From Perilla frutescens (taxonomy: Eukaryota; Streptophyta; Magnoliopsida; Lamiales; Lamiaceae), in contig BRKX01000017.1 of the NCBI GenBank assembly GCA_026008535.1, forward strand, positions 8,882,501 through 8,946,500: a stretch of 64,000 nucleotides of DNA, in the 5' to 3' direction. Each line of letters opens with the position of its first letter. The stretch's first letter is position 1. Positions 31,610 through 42,990 of the stretch are shown here, one piece after another. Made by a program: the position numbers and the translations under genes. Under the pieces are notes generated by a model. It was not told the origin of the DNA. It did no database searches and was given only the letters and a program-made list of their open reading frames with translations.

Positions 31610-32718
31610 CTAGCGACAGAGTCGGGCGACGGCAAGTTGTAGCCACCAGCATGCTTTGAGTCCGGCGATGGCAGATTATGAATATCGACGACCTTCCTCT
31701 GCACCGTCTGCAACGGCAATGGGGGCTTCCGCAACCCGGTTTGGGCCGCCGTTCCATGATCTGACCTCTCCGATTTCTCGTCATCACCGATAACGCGATC
31801 TCCTCCGCAACTGGATCTAACGGCGTCGGGGACGTTAACAAAAAGAACCGGTGGTGAAGTTGCATTTGCCAAATTTGGAGCGATGCTCAAATGTGATGGT
31901 TCATCCAACCCAGCCATAATATAATCTTCACCTCTAACCTTGATCGGCGGAAGATTCGACATTGACGGTGAAGACGAGCTCGAACCAAATGACGAGCTCG
32001 TTTCCACCACCTGTTCCTGCGCGTTGAACTTCGCCGTAACTTGCTTGCTGTTACCGAAAGATTGCTCAGTCTGGGCTACAAGATCAGCGCAAGAATCACT
32101 ATTCGTCATGCCGCGATCGAGCTCTAGTAATGTATCCATGGCGGCGGACTCAGACAGCCCTCTAGGGAGCAAACCGGAACCGTTCAACGCGTCGACGAAC
32201 CACGTCTCCGACTTGGCGTCGTCGAGTAACGATCCCATTGAGGCGGCGGTTTCGGGCTTGGAAGGGAAAAGGAAGAGGCGGAGGCGCGATGGTTTCAGCG
32301 GCGAGGAGGCGGTGGTGGTGCGGTCGTATTCCTCGATCATATTGTCGAGGTCTTCGTCGGAGGCGAGTGAGATGAGGGAGTCTAGGTCTTCAGAAGGGAG
32401 CTGGTATTTCAGGGTAAAGTGGCGGCCGTTCAGGAGGGTGTGGGACAGGCGAGAGTGGAGGTCGGAGAGGGCTGAGTGGCGGTCAAGCACCACGATGCGG
32501 GTGTCGCCGCCGACGTAGCAGAGGGATTTGTCATGGGGGCGGGGGATGATGTGGCCTCCGTAGCTGCACATGAGGCGGAGCTTGGAGCTGGGGACAGGTG
32601 GAAGGGGGTGGTCATCCCATGTAGTGTCGTGGCGGCTGGAGCGGGGGGAGGAGTTGGCGGAGTCCGGGTGGTTGGCGGTGGGGAACATGGAGGGCGATGG
32701 CGGCGGTGGTGGATCCAT
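31610..32718 (-). CDS. PB1-domain (octicosapeptide/Phox/Bem1p) protein, exon 1
   Basis: The only single-copy host gene seen. Exon 1 encodes 369 residues plus two bases. A Pro/Ser-rich N terminus is followed by a PB1 domain at about 45-133: basic KLRLMCSYGGHI, then GGDTRIVVLDR, and the acidic OPCA-like end (LPSEDLDSLISLASDEDLDNMIEEYD). PB1 domains mediate protein-protein pairing through basic and acidic faces, and both faces are visible. After it come SRLRLFLFP, Ser/Gly-rich linkers and a conserved NLPSPDS repeat at the splice junction. The start is the first Met of the frame; Met11 is an alternative. With exon 2 the protein is 611 residues. No signal peptide or membrane segment is seen. Plant homologues are mostly uncharacterised; one related Arabidopsis protein, PAL OF QUIRKY, acts in receptor-kinase signalling, but I cannot assign orthology. 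Confidence 0.93.
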
Positions 32719-33049
32719 GGAGAGTGCTTGATCCTTTATTAGTGGTGATGCATTTGCATATATTTAGTTTGAGACGAAACTTGCAAGTGGTGAGGGAAGC
32801 TTTACTTGCAATTTGGAGTACGGGTTGCCCTGTTCTTTTTTTACTAATTGTTGACTCATGGATATTTGAGCTTTAATCAATAACCAATGCCAGATCGAGA
32901 AATTTTATTATTTTATTTAAATCACGCAAAGGCGTAATACTAATCGATTCGAGATATAATGCAACTCTACAATGATATATATACAGTAATATATAAAAAC
33001 AAATTGAAGAAAAGTTATATATAAGTGATGAGCCATCCATAGCAATTCG
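32719..33049 (-). promoter_or_regulatory. Upstream region of the PB1-domain gene
   Basis: About 330 bp between the start codon and retroelement E. Two minus-strand TATA-like stretches are visible: AAATATATG at about 32756-32764 and TATATATA at about 32977-32990. No other motif can be defended. Any longer promoter has been replaced by element E. Confidence 0.4.
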
Positions 33050-34831
33050 ACGTGTCAAGTTATCCTATGTATCACCTACGTGTCTTTTATTTTATTACGT
33101 GTCATCGAGTTATAATAGCATAGCTATCATTTAAAAAAAAAAAGAAGCTTCGACAAAAAAAAAAGAAGAGAAAAGCTGTCGAATTAAAAAAAATCAAATA
33201 AAAGAAAAGGAAAAATCCGAAATTCAAAAAAAAAAAAGAAGAATATTCATTGTGTTTCCTTTTGAGTCTTGTTTTTAATTTTGGTACTTTCCTTATAGTC
33301 AAGTTCTGTAGTTGGTACCTTCCATTAGAGTTTATTTTATTTTTAGGGATCTTCCTTCCTAGTTTATTTCATAATTGGCAATTTCTATTTGGGATATAGT
33401 TTCTTTTTGGTTATTTCCTTCTAGAGTCTAGTTCAATTAGCATATTTAGATTATGTCACAATTGTGTAACACTTTCTAAATTACCTAATTCTTTTTCCTT
33501 TTCTTTCCTTAGGATTTATTTTTGGATTCCTATTCTATTTGGGAACTTCAAAAATACATCTAATTCTTTCCTTATCTAGCTTTCTTTCATCCAAATCCTT
33601 CCAAACCTTTCATATACACTTCATCCCTTCATTATTTTCGTCCATAACACTAGGGGGATCGATTTTTCTGCCCTAGTTCACATACACCACCCGTACACCA
33701 TCCATACACCATGTACCCATACACTACTCATACACCGTATACCCGTATTCCATATACACCATATTCTCGCCATCTCCACAGCAATAACAAGAAAACCATC
33801 CCCGAGTTTGAAGGTCTATACGATCCCGATGCATACTTTGATTGTGAACGAAAAGTAGATAAAATCTTTGAGTGCTATGACTTCCCCGAACCAAAGAAAG
33901 TGCAGCTAGTTTCGCTGAAGTTTAAAGGCTACGCAGCAACATGGTGGGAATTCCAGCAGAATCGGTGCCACAGAGATCACCTTCCACCTATCGACACATG
34001 GCGTGAGTTGAAAGATTTGATGCGGAAACGATTCATTCCATACCACTACCAATGGGAGTTGGAGGAAAAGCTACATAAACTTAGGCAAGGAGGCCATAGT
34101 GTAGATGATTACTACAACCAAATGATTGAAGCCATGAAACGAGCTGATGTAGATAAGTATCTAGAAGATACAATGGAGAGATTTCTTGCTGGTCTACGAA
34201 GGTCAATCCAAGAAGAGGTCGCAGTATATCACTACGAGGAGATAGAAGACATGGTGCACTATGCTAAACAAGTTGAGAGATGTTTGGGACGTGCTGCGCC
34301 ACAGTCCAACTGTAGGCCCAAGCCTACAACACCCGTATATGCTCGGCCTACACCAATTTTTCGACCACCTATTGCTACACCACCTACATGGCCTACACCA
34401 TCAATGCAGCTCTCAACCAATGCCAAACTTGAGGAAAAGCCAGTTGAAGTCAAGAAAGAAGAAGTGGATATCAATATTGAGTTACCATCTGAGTTCATCG
34501 CCATCAAAGAAGATTCTACTTCCAATGTACCAATTCTAGACTTTGTTGAAGTACCTTTTATCTCATTACCATCTGTTCCTATGTGCTTAGAAGATGAGAT
34601 AGCTGAAGAATCTAAGCCAAAGATGGACATGATAAAAACAACTAATGAAGAGATGCCAATTTTGGAGGAGTTAGAAAATTACAATTTGGAAGTTTCATCC
34701 ATGGCGGTTATCGACCCTAAAGATTGTATGGAGGACAAACTACAAATTGTGAATTTGGAGATCTATGATGCAATTGAGGAAGCCAAAGAAGTTGAAGAGT
34801 TGTTGGAGATACAACCTTGTTATGAAAAGGA
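33050..34831 (+). mobile_element. E, gag-only retroelement fragment (truncated at both ends)
   Basis: It starts inside a leader (ACGTGTCAAG, ACGTGTC repeats like those after the B primer-binding site). A-rich tracts (33132-33240) and TACACC-type repeats (33680-33765) follow, then a gag-only ORF. The LTR and primer-binding site on the left are missing. On the right it breaks at about 34831 in the acidic part of the protein and joins F without visible homology. It lies just upstream of the PB1 gene in divergent orientation. Confidence 0.8.
33711..34831 (+). CDS. E Gag-like protein of the gag-only class, 3' truncated
   Basis: An open frame from ATG 33711 (Tyr/Pro/His-rich first 30 residues translated from the repeat region; the true start is uncertain). 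The Gag domain at about 30-200 includes IPEFEGLYDPDAYFD, FECYDFPEPKKVQLVSLKFKG, YAATWWEFQQNRCHRDHLPPIDTW and FIPYHYQWELEEKLHKLRQG, homologous to A1 Gag but clearly divergent. There is no zinc knuckle or protease; the protein continues into Pro-rich and long acidic segments (VEELLEIQPCYEK). The same layout occurs in C and D. It probably assembles particles or mixes with complete Gag. The natural C terminus is lost: the last residues of the open frame to 34883 are F sequence in antisense. Confidence 0.82.
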
Positions 34832-35618
34832 CCAAAAACTTAGAATCCCTATCACTAACAATAGTACGAGGAATTCCATGTAAACGAACAACATGCACAA
34901 AGAACAAGTTGGCAATGTAAACAGCATCATCGGTTTTTCTACATGCAATGAAATGAGCCATTTTGGAGAACCGATCAACTACAACAAACACCGAATCTTT
35001 ACCCGACCTAGACCTAGGCAATCCCAAGATAAAATCCATAGACATATCAATCCAAGGGGCTGTAGGGGCGGGTAAGGGCGTGTACAATCCAAACGGGTGT
35101 GAAGTGGACTTGGCTTGACGACAAGTAATGCAACGACTACACACATTCTCTACATCCCTACGCATATGCGGCCAAAAGAAGTGTTCATGCAGCAAGTTTA
35201 ATGTCTTATGCACACCAAAGTGACCTATCAAACCTCCCCCATGTGATTCTAACACAAGTAGCTCACGCATAGAACAAACAGAAATGCATAACTTAGACTC
35301 CTTAAACAAAAATCCATCATGCACGTAATAACCATCTAGAGTGCGAGATTTTGACACACGTGAAGCATAAATGGGGCTGAAATAGGCGTCCTCAACATAT
35401 AGCGACTTAATGGACTCAAAACCAAGCATCTTAGCATGCATTAAGTTCAAGAGTGCATACCTTCGAGATAGTGCGTCCGCGACGACGTTCTCCTCGCCTT
35501 TCTTATACTTAATCACATATGGAAAGGACTCGATGAATTCCACCCATCTTGCATGTCTCTTGTTCAAATTTTGCTGTCCTTTGAGATGCTTTAAACTTTC
35601 ATGGTCCGTGTGAATCAC
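34832..35618 (-). pseudogene. F RNase H end and integrase N-terminal half
   Basis: In sense order it reads IHTDHESLKHLKGQQNLNKRHARWVEFIES, then the integrase HHCC region (CSRCITC) and catalytic core up to IVSDRDSKFL, where E sequence begins. The last catalytic Glu and the C-terminal domain are missing. The reading frame is open but has lost its start: a Trp codon of RNase H is TGA just upstream (plus-strand TCA near 35649). Confidence 0.8.
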
Positions 35619-35645
35619 GAACTCCTTGGACCAGAGATAGTGTTG

Positions 35646-36164
35646 TCATGTATCCAATGCACGCTTCAAAGCATATAGCTCTTTGTCGTACGTGGAATAC
35701 CTCAAACTGGCACCACTAAGCTTCTCACTGAAGTAGGCGACGAGTCTGCGATCCTGCATCAAAACTGCACCAATACCTATGCCCGAAGCATCACACTCAA
35801 TCTCAAAGGTCTTAGAAAAGTAAGGTAAATGAAGAACATAAGCAGAACATAATAAAGACTTCAAAGTATTAAATGCATGCTCTTGTTGCTTACCCCACTC
35901 AAATTTCCGGTTCTTCTTACTTAGCTCAGTAAGAGGGGCGGCTATACTAGAGAAATCCCGTACAAAATGACGGTAAAACCCAGCTAGTTCATGAAAGGAC
36001 CGAACCTCAGAGGCGTTTTTCGGGATTGGCCATCCCTCAATCGCTTTGATTTTGGAACGGTCTACTTCAATACCTCGTGAACTGACGACAAAGCCTAGAA
36101 AAACGACTTCATCTATGCAAAAGAAATACTTAGACAAATTTCCATACAACTTTGCATCACGCAA
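35646..36164 (-). pseudogene. F RT connection and RNase H segment
   Basis: It reads RDAKLYGNLSKYFFC, FHELAGFYRHFVRDFSS, KFEWGKQQEHAFNTL, IECDASGIGIGAVLMQ and STYDKELYALKRALDT, then TGA in place of Trp. It is separated from the RT palm by a frameshift near 36214. Confidence 0.8.
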
Positions 36165-36190
36165 GAGACAGAATACACGCCTAAGGTGTT

Positions 36191-36709
36191 CTAGGTGCGC
36201 CGGTGCACTGTGACGTAAATTAGAATATCATCAAAGTAAACAATCACGAATTTACCAATCACATCATGCAAAACATGGTTCATCAATCTCATAAACATGT
36301 TCGGTGCATTAGTGAGACCAAAAGGCATAACTAACCACTCATGTAGACCATGCTTTGTTTTAAACGCAGTTTTCCATTCATTTCCTTCATGCATTCTAAC
36401 TTGAAAATAACCAGATCTTAAATCTATCTTAGAAAACACATTAGAACCACTTAATTCATCTAGCATATCATCAAGTCTAGGGATAGAAAATATGTACTTA
36501 ACCGTGATTTTGTTGATGGCGCGGTAATCCATGCACATCCTCCATTCGTTGTTCTTCTTTGGCACTAGGATGACTGGAACTGCACAAGGGCTCATCGACT
36601 CTCGGATTTGCTTCTTCTCCAACATCTCCTTCACTTGGCGGTCAATCTCCTTTGTCTCCTCAGGGGAAGTACGGTACGTCGGTCGGTTGGGCAGGACGGC
36701 GCCGGGCAC
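36191..36709 (-). pseudogene. F reverse transcriptase palm and fingers
   Basis: It reads PVILVPKKNNEWRMCMDYRAINKITV, IPRLDDMLDEL, FSKIDLRSGYFQVRMHEG, VMPFGLTNAPNMFM and YFDDILIY. A one-base deletion (TGTGACGTAAAT where A1 has TGTGACTGTAAAT) shifts the frame right after the catalytic YFDD. Upstream a Gln codon before IDF is TAG (plus-strand CTA at 36720-36722). Confidence 0.82.
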
Positions 36710-36718
36710 GAAGTCGAT

Positions 36719-37703
36719 CTAGTGCTCGATCCCACGAACTGGAGGTAATCCACTTGGAATCTCTTCCGGGAACACATCCGCGAACTCCTCCATAAGAGGC
36801 TGCACATCACAAGGAAAAGAAACACCATTAGTAGCACTGTCCTTATAAGATAAAAGAACGAAAGGTAAACTTGCTTTTAGTGCTTTCTCTACGCCTTTAA
36901 CTAAGATGAACAATGATCGATTTTGTTCAACTGTAGGGGATGATCCGGATGCTTTTCCACGAACCAAAGAATCATTGGAAGGCATCATAGGGGCTGTATT
37001 GGCTGATTTTGAAGAAGAACTCGGCTGCAATGATTCGGCCGAATGTTGGTCGTTCACGGCGGCGGTCCGTGCGGCGACTGCGGCTATTTTCGCCCGTTCT
37101 TGCTTAAATCTCTCTTGCATCCTTTCTTGATCCTTTGCAATAGCTTTAGGAGTGAGTGTCTTGAGTACAGTGGTTCGGCCGTCCCTCGTGATCGAATAAG
37201 TGTTGGTCAAACCATCGTGAATTGCTTTTCTGTCGAATTGCCACGGTCTTCCTAAAAGTATGTGGGCTGCCTCCATATGAATAACAGCACACAAAACAGT
37301 GATCTGTGAATGAAACGTGTACCTGACCTGTGACTCGAATAGAGCCGCGATCTGTGAGCCACTGCAGCTTGTAGGGCTTTGGATACTTTGTTGTGGTGAG
37401 GGCGAGCTTATCAACGGCATACTGACTGATTGCATTGATCACGCTCCCACTGTCTATGATCATTGCACAAGTCTGATCTTTTATAGCAACTCGAGTGTAG
37501 AAGATATTCTCATGCTGCGATTGCTCTTCGTCTTCACGATTGATGTTCAGACTGCGGATAGATACTAAGCTGACATGAGGCAATTCGGCCTCCTCTTCTT
37601 CATCGTCGATCTCAGGAATCTCGACGGCATCAGGGGCGGCGGCCTGGGGCTCCTCTTTATCTTCACTGGCTGATTCAAGCCCGTTCTGTTCATTGAGGAA
37701 CAA
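36719..37703 (-). pseudogene. F protease and PR-RT linker, frameshifted
   Basis: Two overlapping frames. One (to 37703) reads the acidic segment after the zinc knuckle and protease ENIFYTRVAIKDQTCAMIIDSGSVINAIS. The other (36719-37435) reads LLGRPWQFDRKAIHDGLTNTYSI, the Ala/Ser-rich linker and EEFADVFPEEIPSGLPPVRG. They are separated by a small deletion near 37295-37310 (CAGTGATCTGTGAATG replaces the GRYSDTVLCDV region). Protease motifs survive but the frame does not. Confidence 0.78.
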
Positions 37704-38937
37704 AACACGACGGTTCAGGCACTGATTCTGAAAATGGCCCCAACCTTGGCATTTATGACACTGGATGTCACGGGCTCGATTAGGGGCTGCATTCGGCGTC
37801 GTATTGGGCTGATTGGGCCATTGGAATGGGGGCCTCGGGGTCGACGTCGGTGTAGATTCGGGTCTACGATTGGACGGCGGTGTAGAACGGTCGAAACGCC
37901 GTTCAGGTGGTCCAGGCTGACCTCGAGGTTGTGTGGACTCAGAAGAAGGTGTAGAAGGTGATGTGGAATGTGTACCTTTGTTCCAAGAAGGTCGGGCGGC
38001 GGCGGCATTGTGATGAGATCAGCGACGGCCTTCTCGCAACTGTTTTTCCACAATCGATGCGTACTGCACCATCCTTTCTACACTGGTGAAGTCCTTCAAC
38101 TCGACTTCACATGCGATATCGGGATTCATACCTTCAATGTACCTAATGATGGTAGCATTTAAGGTCTCCTCCTTCCCGACTCGGTTCAAGGTTGTCTCCA
38201 ACTCTTTGTGATACTCTTCAATCGAACGGGTGCCTTGTTTGATCCGGTTGAGCTTCTTTTCGAGCTCCCTCTCATATTGGACTGGAATGAAGCGTCCTCG
38301 CATCAATCCCTTCATTTCTTCCCATGTATCAATTGGCGGATTGCGATTACTGCGCCTCCTCTTCTTGCTGCATCTCCCACCAAGTGGCTGCGTAGCCTCT
38401 GAACTCCAAACAGGCTAACTGCACCTTTTTGACTTCTGTAAAGTCGTAGCAGTCAAAAATCTTCTCTACCTTACGTTCCCAATCAAGATAGACATCGGGA
38501 TCGTGAAGGCCTTCAAACTCCGGAATGCTTGTTTTGATGTTATTGAGCATTCGGTCTTCACCATAATCATCATGACCGTTTCCACATCTCTGGCGGCGAC
38601 CTCGATCAACTTCTTCAGTGTTCTCATCTAAGTACTCCTCCTCGAGCTCGTTTTGATGCTCGTTGCATCGAGCTTGACCACGAACAGGTTGTGTAATGGT
38701 TGGAGTAGTCTTAGTGCGTTCAAGGGCATGCACTAGATCATCAAGTTTGTCAGACAGGGCCTGGTGCTGTCTCTGGAAGTGTTTTGAGAGTGCCTCAAAA
38801 TGGTACTTAGGATCCCACGGTGAGGGTGGATCCGAAGTCGACTCCATGAGGGCTTTGGACAGATCTCGGGATGGGTCCAAAGGTGGAGTATCGGCTGGGG
38901 GAGTCAAGGATGACTCGGAACGGGTACCTTTCTTCAT
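37704..38937 (-). pseudogene. F Gag, several breaks
   Basis: From the likely start at about 38937 (MKKGTRSESS) it reads the N-terminal region, DVYLDWERKVEKIFDCYDF, GYAATWWEMQQ, then a shift near 38345, MKGLMRGRFIPVQYEREL to about 38019, a stop (plus-strand TCA near 38019-38021), and a basic region with the zinc knuckle CHKCQGWGHFQNQC near 37755. The capsid-like core is recognisable throughout but not translatable as one protein. Confidence 0.78.
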
Positions 38938-38973
38938 GATACCTACAAAACGAACAAACGTAAAGAAAAACAA

Positions 38974-39803
38974 GGTATGACCTCACAATCTCGCGTCACT
39001 CGTTTGTTTTCTCTCTTGATTTTACCACTCGTGTATCACTCAATATGCATAGTGTGTGAAAATTAGTGTATATCTGTAAGGGAATCGTGTTTCTTGTGTT
39101 GAGGAAGGATGGGAATGCTACTCTCAGAACATGGATGAATTTAGTGTGTATGGATGAGATACGGGTCGAGTATGTGTGGTAAGGGGGCTGCTGATTTTGT
39201 GTATTGGAGTAAGGGTGGTGGTCGAAGGTGGTATAGGGAGAAAAGGAAAGAAAATAGATCAATTAATGAAGTCCCAAATTGATTAGGAGATCCAAAAATA
39301 AATCTAGATATAATAAGGAAAGAAATAGAATGGATAAGGAAAGAAGAAAAAGATAAGGTAAGTAGGGGATTTGGATATGTATCAATCTATGTGACACAAT
39401 CTAAATACCTTAATTAGCCTAAACTCTAGAAGGAATGAACCAAAAATAAAATATGACACCTAAGGAAGTTACCAAAATGAAAACAAACTTGGAAGGAAAT
39501 TTCCAAAAAGAAAATAGAATCTAAAAAGAAATAACCAACTATGGATTTGTACCCAAAAGAAAGGTACCAAAAATAAAGGAACACAAAAAGGAAACAATGA
39601 ATTACTTTTTTTTTGAATTCGGATCTTTTTTTCTTTTTTTTCTTTTTTTTTGTCCGATTCTTTCTTTTATCGTTCTTTTTTTTATACGATCTCTTTTTTT
39701 TTAACTATGAATAATACAGAAATTAAATTACAACTTGATAAAACTCAAAACAAAATAAACGGGATAAATATACGAGTATGGAACCACAGACGATATAAAC
39801 CGA
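38974..39803 (-). other. F untranslated leader
   Basis: No gene. Sense order after the primer-binding site: A-rich tracts (plus-strand T-runs 39605-39705), an AT-rich stretch, the conserved CACGAGTGGTAAAATCAAGAG block (near 39018-39038), then TTTGTTCGTTTTGTAG before the start codon. Confidence 0.7.
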
Positions 39804-39820
39804 CGTGGCTCTTGATACCA
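39804..39820 (-). other. F primer-binding site
   Basis: Sense TGGTATCAAGAGCCACG: initiator tRNA-Met complement with one extra A, identical to the sites in D (41410) and G (60302). Confidence 0.85.
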
Positions 39821-40306
39821 ATTTATGATGTGACCCGGGGCTATAGGACACGACACGACACAAATATGCGGAAGCTAAGGATTGAAACTATGTCGGTGAA
39901 GTAAGGGAACGATACTCGATTATCTAGACGACTAAGACTCAATTAAAATACCTAAACAATGACACACAAAATAACACAAATCCAAACAAATATGGGGCTG
40001 ATTTGGACGAGCTTAGGGACGATGATGATGGCGGATGATTGATGGATTGGAATAGGTTTAGAAGGGCTAGAGTAGATAGGGTATGTTAGAGTTGTAATGG
40101 GCTTACGGATTAAATGGAACGAAGACGAATTGAACTCGAATGGTGGCTGACTTGGAACGGACAGACAGTGGCCATTGGTTGGCGTCGAACGAAGGCGATG
40201 TTGATGTTTTGTCGATGTGAATCACAACCCGAAAGTTACCTTGAATCTCAAACGTACACAAGGCCAAATTCTTTAAGTTGTTCTTCGAATTTAGCGAGTC
40301 TCCGAC

Positions 40307-41404
40307 TGATACGAACCCGAAAAGCATAAAAGAATCAAATCCAAGACTACCATTGAGAGCTTCAAAGATAATCATGTTGTTCAAGATTAAAGATTGGAGA
40401 TCAAGATTTGAAGAACACAAGTGCATGAAAATATTCAGATATTTTGGGTAGCCCATGAAGATCAAAATATTCAGCCCGAGGTTTGTCAGGTCAGCATGCT
40501 ATCAATTACTGATGAAGAAAGAATCATGAAAACGTGAGAAGAAGAACGACGCCATTTGGACGTGTGCATGAAGAGTTCTACGCGTTTGCATGGGAATCCG
40601 ACAAGTTGTTGTTTTTCATGCAAAAGGTGGCAAGAATTAATTAACCATAATATGGGCCATGAATTTAATCATTTAATTCAGCCCATTGTTATGATTAATT
40701 AGGTCCAATTAGGCGCGAATATTGAAGCCCAAAATCAGTTTGGGATTTATCCTTATCTAGTTAGATTTAGTTAGATTTTTGTTATCTTATTTTTGGTATC
40801 TTTTGATTTTATCCTAGATTGATTAGGATTAGTATATTTTCGATTTCTTTAGTTATTAGGACTCTAATTTTCATCCATAGCCTATTAGTATATATAGGAC
40901 ATCTATTTGTTACATTTAAAGTAGACGTTGCATGAAATAAAGAGCTAATTTCTCAATTGTCTCACCGATCCTTTGGTTGATCAAACACAATTCTATTGAT
41001 CTAGCAATTCAATAGTCTTATTCAAGTTCTTCAGGGTACAATCGTGTACTTGGGAGAATTGCTATCCGGAGAATTAGTCGTGCGCGTTCGAGTTCTTACA
41101 ACACGGGTTCGCCGATCCTGATTTATCCTTCTACCTTTCACCGTCGCCAAAGTCACCTTCCCGGCGTCCTCCGCCGCCGTCTGTATCGTACGCCGTCGTC
41201 CCAGCCACCGTTCGAAGTCATCCAAGAGTCTTAGTTCGAGTCTTCGTCTCCTAGTAAGTTCTACACCTTTCGAGTCCTTTTCTAGTCGAGTCTTTCTTGT
41301 TTTCTCTTTGTTCGTATTGATTCCTTACGCATCCGACGTTGTTCCGTTCCTTAGCTTCCGCATATTTCGTCCGCGTCGTGTCCCATAGGTCCCGGGTCAC
41401 ATCA
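40307..41404 (+). repeat. D left LTR
   Basis: 1098 bp, TGATACGAACCC ... CCGGGTCACATCA. TATA-like TATATA at 40889-40894, AATAAA near 40939. The body (ACGACGCCATTTGGACGTGTGCATGA...) matches the B LTR while the first 200 bp do not. Confidence 0.9.
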
Positions 41405-41409
41405 TAAAT

Positions 41410-41423
41410 TGGTATCAAGAGCC
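41410..41423 (+). other. D primer-binding site
   Basis: TGGTATCAAGAGCC, six bases after the LTR; the flanks TAAAT and CACGTCGG are also the same as in G. Confidence 0.85.
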
Positions 41424-42061
41424 ACGTCGGTTTCTATCGTTCGTGGTTTAATACGTTGTTTTTGTTCGTTTTTATTGTATTTTGAGTCTTTCGAGTTGTA
41501 ATATCTGAATATTCAAAAAAAAAAAAGAAAAAAAGAGCAAAGGCAGTACAGTCGCACAACAAAAAAAAAATCGTCAAAAAAAAAAACGAAAATTCAGATT
41601 TATTCTCTTGTTTATTTTGATTTTGTGTCTTTCCTAGTCTAGATAGATTTGTTTCCACAAATTTAGGGATTTTTAGATTTGTTTATATTGGTCAAACACA
41701 TCCAAATAGATATTGCCTTATCTATATCTTTTCTTTCCTTATACATTCTTATTTCATCCTTATCTTTCCCTATCTATTCTTTTTCTTTTCCTTGCTTTAA
41801 TTTTCGTCCATATCACCCTAGTGGATCGAAAATTACTCCCTACACCACTGTGTGCACCGTACACCATCCATACACCACCCGGTTCATACACCCGTACACC
41901 AAACGCACCCTACACCCATACACCATACACCATACACCAAAAACAGCCGGTTTACCTACACCATCTATACACAGCCCCACATCATCAAGTTAGATGGATC
42001 CAATCCGAGCCCGCCCAAATCGATTCAGAGATGCCGATGGTCTACACCGCAACAAGATAAA
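41424..42061 (+). other. D leader
   Basis: No gene. A-rich tracts (41514-41586) and a dense TACACC(C/A) repeat cluster (41837-41975). It lacks the CACGAGTGG block and the TTTTGCAG motif of the pol-bearing elements. Confidence 0.65.
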
Positions 42062-42990
42062 CCATCCCAGAGTTTGAGGGTCTATACGATCCAGAAGCGT
42101 ACCTAGATTGGGAACGCAGAGTTGATAAGATTTTTGAGTACTACGACTTCCCCGAGCCAAAGAAAGTGAAATTAGTTTCCTTGGAGTTTAAAGGCTACGT
42201 AGCAACATGGTGGGAATTCCAGCAAAATCGATGCCACCGAGATCACCTTCCACTTTGATCAAAGAGATCGAAGTGTAAATGCCTACTACAACGATATGAT
42301 TGAAGCCATGAGACGAGCTGATATAGAAGAATATCTAGAAGATACCATGGATAGATTCCTAGCTGGTCTACGAAGGGCAATCCGAGAAAAGGTAGCATTG
42401 TATCACTTTGACAAGTTGAAAGACATGGTGCAATACGCCAATGAGATAGAGAAGTGGTTGAAGAGTCTAGAAATGAGGCAAAATGAAGTGGTTCAAGTAG
42501 AGTCGAGCGTTGTGTTACCTTCTAAGTTCATTGCTACCAATGACGATTCTACTTCCAAGGTATCAATTCTAGACTTCGTTGACGTACCTATTATCTCATT
42601 GCCATCTGTTCCCATGTGCTTAGACATTGGAAAAGTCGAGGAAGAAGAAATAGAGATTGTTGCCGCCGTTGAGGAATCCAATGATACAGTTGAGGAATTT
42701 GAAATAGTTGAGAAGTTGATGGAGATGCAGCCTTGTTTTGAAAAGGAAAATGACATCTATGAGGAAATGATCATAGATCATATGGAGCTCGATCAAGCTA
42801 GCATCGAGACACAGTCGAATTCTAACATCATTTGTCAACCATTTTCTTGTGATATCTTTATTTTACCGGTTGCTAAAGATGTGCCCCATGTTATTGATCT
42901 TGTCCAAAAAGATATTGATGTTCCTTCCATGTTCGTCTTTGATCCCGGAGATTTGAATTCGAGGACGAATTCTTTTCAAGAGGAGGGGAA
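42062..42990 (+). pseudogene. D Gag-like protein of the gag-only class, internally deleted
   Basis: Gag homology begins with ATCCCAGAGTTTGAGGG (IPEFEGLYDPEAYLDWE in one frame), right after a stop at 42058-42060, and runs through the YVATWWEFQQNRCHRDHLP region. About 70 bp are then missing (CCACTTTGATCAAAGAG), which shifts the frame. The open part 42296-43213 reads IEAMRRADIEEYLEDTMDRFLAGLRRAI, an acidic domain (VEKLMEMQPCFEKEN), and ends with LNSRTNSFQEEGND at the purine tract, then runs about 220 bp into the right LTR. No zinc knuckle or protease. Confidence 0.8.

Noticed and set aside
31940..32518. A 192-codon plus-strand ORF
   Set aside because: Antisense of PB1 exon 1; no domain, and the minus frame has the protein signature and splice sites.
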